5,065 bases of DNA from Desulfobulbaceae bacterium (GTDB taxonomy: Bacteria > Desulfobacterota > Desulfobulbia > Desulfobulbales > Desulfocapsaceae), in NCBI GenBank assembly GCA_030599175.1, contig JAUVON010000226.1, positions 1 to 5,065 on the forward strand, in the 5' to 3' direction. Positions 1 through 5,065 of this stretch are shown here, piece by piece (the stretch's first letter is position 1; each line of letters starts with the position of its first letter). The translations under genes were made by a program, and so were the position numbers. The notes below the pieces were generated by a model. That model made no database searches and was not told where the DNA came from. It saw only the letters and a program-made list of their open reading frames with translations.

Positions 1-36
1 TTCTAACCGGACATTACTGGCTCAGACAGGGTGAAT

Positions 37-648
37 TCAGCAGGAAGGAAGAGAAGGCGGCCCCTTCACAAGCATCTCGGCAATTGTCATCTTTACCCTG
101 GGCATAAGATGACGTTTGTTGTCAAGCAGTTCACTTTCCAGTAAAACAAGCTGTCGCAGCAGCGGTGTTCTTTCAACGGAAGGCGGCTGAATTTTGTCAT
201 ACTGCGTCTTCACTATCTCCTGACAGCGAAAACAGCCGGGAAATCGCATTGACTGTCCATCCGGTCTTGTCATCGTTGCCGGAACACCATGGGTGCGACA
301 GACAAGCATACGGTGCTTATAGAGAGTACAGAGTCCCTCCTCGTTAAGAGGACACATTGACTGCGGTCGTTCACCTTCACTTGCTGCCAGTTGGCACTGC
401 TCCATATAGTCCTGAGATTTCTGCAGAATTTTTTGTTGTTCTGCAGGGTCAAGCTCCTTAAAACCGAACCAGAGATAGGCCCATTCAGCATAGGTGTGGT
501 GAAGAAAATATGAATCGCAGCAGTTATCGGGGCAGCCGACACAGGAAAAATGCAATTGGCGAGCTACCGCATCGTAGTCTCCCTCCAGTTTTTCGTATAT
601 CTCCTGCAGTTGCTGGAGCATTGTTTCCGGCAGCACAATTTCTTTCAC
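37..648 (-). CDS. YkgJ-like cysteine-cluster protein, putative metal binding
   Basis: This 203-residue protein has eleven cysteines arranged like the YkgJ/CxxCxxCC family, thought to bind zinc or iron, sometimes as an Fe-S cluster; the function is unknown. The N-terminal cluster is Cys36, Cys39, Cys43 and Cys44 in FSCVGCPDNCCDSYF, which is CX2CX3CC, one residue longer than the usual family motif. A second group follows: Cys99 and Cys107 in MCPLNEEGLC, Cys117 in VCRTHG, and Cys139 and Cys142 in FPGCFRC. The C-terminal third is helical-looking without clusters and ends in a lone Cys203. There is no signal peptide or membrane helix. The GTG at 648 is chosen because GAGGAAGG lies just upstream and because it forms a GTGA overlap with the AMMECR1 stop; the next in-frame ATG at 621 has a poorer site. 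It is the last gene of the string seen here. The family assignment is good, the metal and role are inference. Confidence 0.85.
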   Translation of the reverse strand: MKEIVLPETMLQQLQEIYEKLEGDYDAVARQLHFSCVGCPDNCCDSYFLHHTYAEWAYLWFGFKELDPAEQQKILQKSQDYMEQCQLAASEGERPQSMCPLNEEGLCTLYKHRMLVCRTHGVPATMTRPDGQSMRFPGCFRCQEIVKTQYDKIQPPSVERTPLLRQLVLLESELLDNKRHLMPRVKMTIAEMLVKGPPSLPSC

Positions 649-1217
649 TTGCCTTCCTCTTGAAAAGAGAGCACCTGGTAGGTTTTTATATCTAAATGTT
701 TCTCTCTCCAGGCTGTTTCCTTAAGGCCGGCCTTTTTACAGAGTTGACCTAAAAACAGCTCCGCCGACGGCAGTTGTTTCCATACCTGGGGAAGAAACGT
801 TGCCCCGCGGCGACCATCCTTTAAAATAACACCATCAACCCCGGGCTGCAATTTCTTCAGCAAATCAACAGAATCCCCGTATTCTAGTGGGGAGGGAGAG
901 GAGAGAACAGAAATATCGATCTCGACTGTTTCAAGCTCTTTGTGACCCAGGGGAGAAAATCTGTGATCGCTAAAAGCTGCACTAAGTGCGTTATCATGGA
1001 CACTTTGCCATAGAGAAGTGGCGGGCTCCAAAGTACCAATACACCCTCTTAACCTGCCGGAGATTTTCAGTGTTACAAAAGTAGCCGCTTTCTCCCGGAA
1101 GACAGGATCTTCCGGCATACCCGGCAAACCATCATTCTTATTCAACCGGTTGGAGATGGTTTTTCTTGCTTGCTGCAGCAGTAAATTCTTCTGACTGCTG
1201 CTCAATCCTTTTTTCAT
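645..1217 (-). CDS. AMMECR1-domain protein (AmmeMemoRadiSam system protein A type)
   Basis: This 190-residue protein consists almost wholly of an AMMECR1 domain. The family signature LRGCIG is at residues 56-61, followed by DHRFSPL (84-90), the strand EIDISVLSSPSP (99-110), GVDGVIL (126-132), GATFLPQVW (138-146) and a C-terminal LCKKAGL (159-165). In prokaryotes this protein often occurs with a Memo-family protein and a radical-SAM protein in the so-called AmmeMemoRadiSam group; the biochemical function is not established. Neither partner is in this window. I prefer the ATG at 1217, which forms an ATGA overlap with the upstream stop; an in-frame GTG at 1226 would add three residues and has a G-rich stretch in front, so the start is uncertain by three codons. 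The 3' end overlaps the next gene by GTGA. No signal peptide or membrane segment is visible, so it should be cytosolic. Confidence 0.92.
   Translation of the reverse strand: MKKGLSSSQKNLLLQQARKTISNRLNKNDGLPGMPEDPVFREKAATFVTLKISGRLRGCIGTLEPATSLWQSVHDNALSAAFSDHRFSPLGHKELETVEIDISVLSSPSPLEYGDSVDLLKKLQPGVDGVILKDGRRGATFLPQVWKQLPSAELFLGQLCKKAGLKETAWREKHLDIKTYQVLSFQEEGK
652..659 (-). promoter_or_regulatory. Ribosome binding site supporting the GTG start of the cysteine-cluster gene
   Basis: The minus strand reads GAGGAAGG, then CAA, then GTG at 648. The GAGG core is 7 bases from the start codon. It lies within the last codons of the AMMECR1 gene and supports a GTG start rather than the ATG nine codons further in. 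Confidence 0.65.
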
Positions 1218-2257
1218 CCGTCCCACTCAACCCCCAACATCATACAGTTTATACCGCTGCCAATGCCAAGTAAGGCTCCCTTCTTTCCGGGTTGAAACAC
1301 ACCCTGCTCAATTGCCATAGCCATGGTAACAGGGGCGGATACAGAACCTACATTCCCGAGAGTTGCGAGCGTCGCAAAATTTTTTTCTGCGGCCAGGTTC
1401 AACTGCTCAAAAAGAAGTTTGGCATGGGCCGAGCCAACCTGGTGACAAAAGAAATGATCGACATCATCCCCGCTCCAGCCGGGGCTTGTGGAAAATTCAT
1501 TCCAGGTCAACAGTGCTGTTTCAACCCCACGATACAAAAGCTCCTCGGAATTTGTAGCCATCAGCGTCGTTTTCTGACCATTCTGGCCACCATGGCAGAG
1601 ATCGGAGTGAATGGTGTTTGCCTTCCAGGCACCGCAAACCAGGCGGGGCCTCTTTTCATTCTCCCCAGCCCGCCTCATAAACAGCCCCATGGAGCCGGAG
1701 CCTATGGTCAATGAGGCAAAAGCAGGTTTTATACTTTTTCGGGTAAATGTTGTGTCCTCCAGCAAAGAAACCAGGGTCGACTCAAGCAGCTCCTCTGCAG
1801 TTTCCCCGGAGACAACCAGGCCATTTTGCACTTGTCCCAGCTCAATCATATTGGCCAGCACCACCATCCCGTCGAGAAAGCCAAGACAGGCATTCGAGAT
1901 ATCAAAAATAAGGCAGGCGGGAGACAAGCCAAGGTTATTATGGACAAAGGATGCTGTTGCCGGTTCCATCATATCCCGTGACACTGATGTAAAGATAAGG
2001 CATTCAACATCCTGTGGATCTATATTTCCATTGACGAGAACTTTTTCCCCGGCCTGGGTGGCGGCCTCGCTGGGCCTGGTACCTTCAGGCCACAGCCGCC
2101 TCTCCCTGATACCGCTCATCAATTCAAGCCTTCCTGGCGGAAGGTGTAAGCGATCATATAAAGGAGATAACCGCTGTTCAATCTCATCTGATGTAATTAT
2201 CCTGGGGGGAAGTTGATACCCGAAGGTATCCAGGCAAACATGGGAATAGTGTATCAT
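1214..2257 (-). CDS. OleA-like thiolase-fold condensing enzyme (3-oxoacyl-ACP synthase III family)
   Basis: This 347-residue protein belongs to the FabH/thiolase superfamily. Automatic annotation would probably call it 3-oxoacyl-ACP synthase III, but it looks closer to OleA, which joins two fatty acyl-CoA molecules head to head to give a beta-keto acid for long-chain olefins or ketones. The catalytic Cys124 is in SNACLGF, His272 in CHQVG and Asn302 in LGNVGSVSAP. Glu98 in TSVSRDMMEPATAS lies 26 residues before the Cys, the same spacing as Glu117 and Cys143 of Xanthomonas campestris OleA, where this Glu is essential for condensation. The His-Asn spacing of 30 also matches, while Cys-His is about six residues longer. 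The N-terminal stretch with RRLW and SEAATQA and the C-terminal GIGSGINC also fit OleA. The ATG at 2257 shares one base with the kinase stop (TAATG) and has only a weak ribosome site, so translational coupling is likely. Exact substrate and product are unproven; PpyS-like ketosynthases are a related alternative. Confidence 0.87.
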   Translation of the reverse strand: MIHYSHVCLDTFGYQLPPRIITSDEIEQRLSPLYDRLHLPPGRLELMSGIRERRLWPEGTRPSEAATQAGEKVLVNGNIDPQDVECLIFTSVSRDMMEPATASFVHNNLGLSPACLIFDISNACLGFLDGMVVLANMIELGQVQNGLVVSGETAEELLESTLVSLLEDTTFTRKSIKPAFASLTIGSGSMGLFMRRAGENEKRPRLVCGAWKANTIHSDLCHGGQNGQKTTLMATNSEELLYRGVETALLTWNEFSTSPGWSGDDVDHFFCHQVGSAHAKLLFEQLNLAAEKNFATLATLGNVGSVSAPVTMAMAIEQGVFQPGKKGALLGIGSGINCMMLGVEWDG

Positions 2258-3924
2258 TAAACCAACTCAAGCTGTTTCCTGATTTTACCTTCGGTCAAGG
2301 GGCCATAGATATATCCATCAACACCCTGCTCCAGACATTTTGCTCCTTCTTCCTCACCCCCAAAACCCACTATTGCAGCCCGTTGATCTGAGTACTCCTC
2401 CAACTGTCTGATGATTTTTACAGCCTCAAGGCTTTCCAGCTCAGGCATGGCTATATCAAGAACGATGAGATCGAAAGATGATAAAGATGCTTCATACATG
2501 GCCGACCGCCGTGTTTCTGCAATAGTCACCCGCCAACCTGATTCTATCAGGGTGCGAACAAGAGTCTGCTGATTATCTACCTCACTCACAACAACAAGAG
2601 CCCTGCTGGTAAGATATTTAGTTAATACATCGATGAGCTGGTCTTTTTCGACCGGTTTTGGTAAATAATCATCCATACCGGCCTGGAGGCATTTTTCGCG
2701 ATCACCCTGCATTACCAGAGCGGTTAAAGCTATCACCGGTATATGGCCACCGTTCTTCTTTTCATATTTTCTTATTTTTCTGGTAGCTTCCAGGCCATCT
2801 GTCTGCTCCATCTGAACATCCATCAGAACAGCTTGATAATCCCCGCCACACCCCTCCTTCACTGCTTCTTCACCACTTTCAACGCAGGTTACATCCATAC
2901 CGAGCTGTTTCAGTACTGTTTCAATAAGTACTCTGCTTATATACTCGTCCTCAACCAGTAGAATCCTTACCCCTTTGAGTACATAGGCAGTTCTCTCTTT
3001 TATGTTCTCAAGTACCCTGCTGCCCTGCTCTTCAACGGTATGAAAATCAGTCGCCTCTTTTACCGGGACAGTAAACCGGAAGCTGGATCCCGAGGAATCA
3101 CTCTCAAATCCGATACTGCCCCCCATTATTTTTATAAGCTGGGAGACAACCGTCAACCCTAACCCTGTCGATCCAACAACAAGGGGTTGAGGAGCATGAT
3201 TTCCCTCTTTCCTCCTGAAATAATGGGATATCACCTTTTGAATATTTTCAGCTATACCACAACCGGTATCGGTAACCACAAACTTCAGCAGTAAATTTTT
3301 ACTGTTATCGTAGCCATCATTTTCAATCTTTATTGAAACTGATCCATCGGCTGTAAATTTGATGCCATTGTCTACCAGATTAGTTACAACTTGAACCAGG
3401 CGCCCTGGATCTCCGTGGATATACTCCGGCACATCAGGATCTATATGATAGAGGAGTTGAAGACCTTTTTTTTCAGAAGCCAACCGTAAGAGATAAAGAT
3501 CATGATCCAGACTCTCTTTTAAATTAAAGTCTTCCTTCTTCAGGTCAAGTTGCCCCGACTCTATCTTGGAAAAATCGAGAACCTGGTTCACCACCCCCAG
3601 CAACCGCTCTACCGACGAACCAATCATCTCCAGATATTCCCTCTGCTCTTCTGTCAGATCTGTTTCCAGAACAAGGCTCGTCATTCCAACAATGCCATTC
3701 ATAGAAGAGCGTATCTCATGACTCACATTTTCAAGAAAATTGTTTTTCAGATGAATCGATTGATCAGTGTAGACCTGCCCCTGCATCTCCGGAGCCTCAA
3801 AAGAACGTCCCTTCACCAAAGCCTTGAAAGCTCTCTTCTTCAGTGTGGCATTTGTCTTTCTCTGCCCGTCAAGCCGGGTTTTGAGATCTTCTACCTGCTG
3901 TTGAAGTTTTTCAATTTCCGTCAT
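2257..3924 (-). CDS. Cytosolic hybrid sensor histidine kinase, HisKA-HATPase-REC-REC
   Basis: This is a 555-residue hybrid histidine kinase that should autophosphorylate on His and pass phosphate to an internal Asp. In order: a charged, probably coiled-coil N-terminus (1-40); a HisKA dimerisation domain with H-box NVSHEIRSSMNGI (His69); a HATPase_c domain with N-box TNLVDNGIKF (Asn182, Asn186), G1 DTGCGI (Asp219) and G2 GSTGLGL (251-257); receiver 1 (about 319-437) with Glu325/Asp326, phospho-acceptor Asp369, Thr401 and Lys423; and receiver 2 (about 441-555) with Asp490. No membrane segment, PAS, GAF or HAMP domain is visible, and there is no HPt or DNA-binding output domain, so it is probably soluble and needs a separate partner. 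I chose the ATG at 3924 over an in-frame TTG at 3945 because GGGAGGGGAG directly precedes the ATG. It overlaps the methyltransferase gene by 14 bases and ends in a TAATG junction with the next gene. The signal it senses is unknown. Confidence 0.92.
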   Translation of the reverse strand: MTEIEKLQQQVEDLKTRLDGQRKTNATLKKRAFKALVKGRSFEAPEMQGQVYTDQSIHLKNNFLENVSHEIRSSMNGIVGMTSLVLETDLTEEQREYLEMIGSSVERLLGVVNQVLDFSKIESGQLDLKKEDFNLKESLDHDLYLLRLASEKKGLQLLYHIDPDVPEYIHGDPGRLVQVVTNLVDNGIKFTADGSVSIKIENDGYDNSKNLLLKFVVTDTGCGIAENIQKVISHYFRRKEGNHAPQPLVVGSTGLGLTVVSQLIKIMGGSIGFESDSSGSSFRFTVPVKEATDFHTVEEQGSRVLENIKERTAYVLKGVRILLVEDEYISRVLIETVLKQLGMDVTCVESGEEAVKEGCGGDYQAVLMDVQMEQTDGLEATRKIRKYEKKNGGHIPVIALTALVMQGDREKCLQAGMDDYLPKPVEKDQLIDVLTKYLTSRALVVVSEVDNQQTLVRTLIESGWRVTIAETRRSAMYEASLSSFDLIVLDIAMPELESLEAVKIIRQLEEYSDQRAAIVGFGGEEEGAKCLEQGVDGYIYGPLTEGKIRKQLELV

Positions 3925-5065
3925 TTCTCCCCTCCCGCGTCTCAACCTTCCCCTTTTTCATTTCCCAGCACCTGTGTATCTTTTTATTTCTGGAAAAGTC
4001 ATAGGGTATTGTTTTTATGCTAATATCCTTAACGATAAAAAAATCTTTCAGTTGAGGATCGAGTATGAACTTCCTGTAGTTTGTCGAAAAAAACATAACT
4101 CCCGACTTATCCAGACGAGCCATTGCAAGCCTGATAAGCTTAACATGATCCTTTTGAATATCAAAAATCCGTTTTTCTTTTTTTGTGTTTGAAAAAGTTG
4201 GCGGATCGACAAAAATTATATCAAAAGCAGACCGGCACTCCCGTAACCACTCCAGACAGTCCCCCTGCACAACGGTATGTTTTTCTTCAGCAAAGCCATT
4301 CAGCGCCAAATTCATTTTTGTCCACTTTGTATACGTTGCTGAAAGGTCAACTGTTGTACTGCTTGCACAGCCCCCCGCAGCAGCCTGAACAGTTGCACTG
4401 CCGGTATAACCAAACAGATTGAGAAACCTCTTGCCCTTTGCCTGTTGAAAAATTCTCTGCCTCAAAGGACGATGATCAAGAAATAGCCCTGTGTCGAGAT
4501 AATCTGTGAAGTTCACCAGATAATAACAGTTCCCCTCCTTCACCTCATACAGTTTTTTTCGGCTGTTCTTTTTCTGGTACTGATTTTTTCCTTTCTGCCT
4601 CTGTCTTGTTTTTAGAAAAACCCGGTTAGAACGCACTCCAAGTATCTCTTTTATCTGCCTGACCGCATCCCTTAGTCTTTGTGCGGCGAGTTCTCCAGCA
4701 ATTGATTTTGGTGGAGAGTATTCATGGACGTGTACCCACTTTCCGTACAGATCAACGCTGATATTATAATGAGGCAAATCTCTATCATAAACTCTGAAAC
4801 AGGAGATATCCTCTCTTTCCGCCCACCCCATATATTTTTTCAGATTCTTTTTAAACCTGTTGCCAAACTCTCTTTCACTCTCCATGACCATTTCAGACGG
4901 TTTCTTCCACCGAAAAGAGTCTTTTGTTGTTCCATCCACAAGTCCTACGAGAAGCCTGCAGGGTATAGTTCCATTAAAAAGTTTATATCTATTGCTCCAG
5001 GCCAGATTGAAACTATCAGTAAAATCCGGATTAGAAATAAAAACCCCTATATTCCAGCCGGGAAA
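3911..5065 (-). CDS. rlmKL: 23S rRNA (guanine) methyltransferase RlmKL, C-terminal part, 5' end outside window
   Basis: This is the RlmK-side half of the fused bifunctional 23S rRNA methyltransferase. In E. coli RlmKL (RlmL) the N-terminal enzyme makes m2G2445 and the C-terminal enzyme makes m7G2069 with SAM. The frame is open to the right edge, giving 384 visible residues; a family member has about 700, so roughly the THUMP and RlmL catalytic half is missing. The first visible residues, FPGWNIGVF, match the end of the RlmL domain, so the GTG at 4939 is an internal codon, not the start. Then come the RlmK linker with RQKGKNQYQK (about residues 156-165), TDYLDTGLFLDHR (187-199), SAM motif I NLFGYTGSATV (216-226), the acidic motif II VDLS (239-242) and motif IV DPPTFSN (287-293). 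The last residues, rich in Glu, Arg and Gly, overlap the kinase start downstream and carry its ribosome binding site. The identification rests on recalled similarity to E. coli RlmL across the whole visible length. Confidence 0.93.
   Translation of the reverse strand, partial: FPGWNIGVFISNPDFTDSFNLAWSNRYKLFNGTIPCRLLVGLVDGTTKDSFRWKKPSEMVMESEREFGNRFKKNLKKYMGWAEREDISCFRVYDRDLPHYNISVDLYGKWVHVHEYSPPKSIAGELAAQRLRDAVRQIKEILGVRSNRVFLKTRQRQKGKNQYQKKNSRKKLYEVKEGNCYYLVNFTDYLDTGLFLDHRPLRQRIFQQAKGKRFLNLFGYTGSATVQAAAGGCASSTTVDLSATYTKWTKMNLALNGFAEEKHTVVQGDCLEWLRECRSAFDIIFVDPPTFSNTKKEKRIFDIQKDHVKLIRLAMARLDKSGVMFFSTNYRKFILDPQLKDFFIVKDISIKTIPYDFSRNKKIHRCWEMKKGKVETREGRNDGN
3927..3936 (-). promoter_or_regulatory. 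Strong ribosome binding site of the kinase gene
   Basis: The minus strand reads GGGAGGGGAG followed by AA and ATG. The GGAGG core (3931-3935) sits 6 bases before the ATG at 3924, a good Shine-Dalgarno spacing. It lies inside the last codons of the methyltransferase gene and decides the kinase start in favour of ATG 3924 over TTG 3945. Confidence 0.8.

Larger units (their letters stand above)
645..5065 (-). other. Overlapping five-gene string, probable single operon
   Basis: Four consecutive junctions overlap: 14 bases between methyltransferase and kinase (3911-3924), one base between kinase and OleA-like gene (TAATG at 2255-2259), four bases ATGA between the OleA-like and AMMECR1 genes (1214-1217), and four bases GTGA between AMMECR1 and the cysteine-cluster gene (645-648). 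The last member extends on to 37. There is no room for a promoter or terminator between genes other than inside coding sequence, which points to co-transcription and coupled translation. The promoter must lie upstream of the window or within a coding region. Confidence 0.8.

Noticed and set aside
1..36. Possible further gene or terminator after the cysteine-cluster gene
   Set aside because: The only ATG on the minus strand there (position 14) meets a TAG after three codons, and no hairpin with a T-run is visible in so short a stretch.
1292..1714. 140-residue plus-strand open frame, also opposite the OleA-like gene
   Set aside because: No family resemblance, and fully explained as the complement of conserved coding sequence.
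1611..2216. 201-residue open frame on the plus strand opposite the OleA-like gene
   Set aside because: It has no recognisable domain, a serine-rich composition typical of an antisense shadow, and lies wholly opposite a gene with clear catalytic motifs.
3925..3945. TTG start at 3945 for the kinase, adding seven residues
   Set aside because: The added residues are encoded by the ribosome binding site itself; the ATG at 3924 has ideal spacing to GGAGG.
3550..4023. 157-residue plus-strand open frame across the kinase and methyltransferase junction
   Set aside because: It is antisense to the H-box region and to the methyltransferase 3' end, and shows no domain.
1..5065. Mobile element, CRISPR array, tRNA or phage signature
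   Set aside because: No transposase, integrase, regularly spaced repeats, inverted termini or tRNA-like sequence is seen; the window is almost wholly coding by the five genes.

Overview
The window reads as a piece of bacterial chromosome with every supported gene on the minus strand. Five protein genes follow one another from the right edge to the left with no intergenic DNA: the 3' part of an RlmKL-type 23S rRNA methyltransferase, a cytosolic hybrid histidine kinase with two receiver domains, a thiolase-fold condensing enzyme that most resembles OleA, an AMMECR1-domain protein, and a cysteine-cluster protein of the YkgJ type. The mix of a fused RlmKL, an OleA-like enzyme, a prokaryotic AMMECR1 protein and a cysteine-rich YkgJ-like protein, at moderate GC, fits an anaerobic Desulfobacterota (former Deltaproteobacteria) genome, perhaps near the Desulfobulbales. 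That placement is inference from gene content, not a phylogeny.

Layout, in transcription order. Positions 5065 to 3911 hold the rRNA methyltransferase, whose frame stays open to the window edge, so its N-terminal half lies outside. Positions 3924 to 2257 hold the sensor kinase, which starts inside the 3' end of the methyltransferase behind a strong ribosome binding site. Positions 2257 to 1214 hold the OleA-like synthase, joined to the kinase by a TAATG stop/start. Positions 1217 to 645 hold the AMMECR1 protein, joined by ATGA. Positions 648 to 37 hold the cysteine-cluster protein, joined by GTGA. The 36 bases at the left edge hold nothing I can support, and I see no promoter, terminator, RNA gene, repeat array or mobile element.

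How they work together. The overlaps argue for one polycistronic transcript with coupled translation, and the last three genes are the tightest group. The methyltransferase is a housekeeping enzyme. The kinase can signal but has no recognisable input or output domain, and its second receiver has lost conserved residues. The OleA-like enzyme keeps the Cys/His/Asn triad and the OleA-type glutamate, so it probably joins two acyl chains, yet no OleB, OleC or OleD gene is present here. The AMMECR1 protein likewise lacks its usual Memo and radical-SAM partners in the window. The unexplained association of an OleA-like condensing enzyme with AMMECR1 and a cysteine-cluster protein, behind a sensor kinase, is the part most worth following up.
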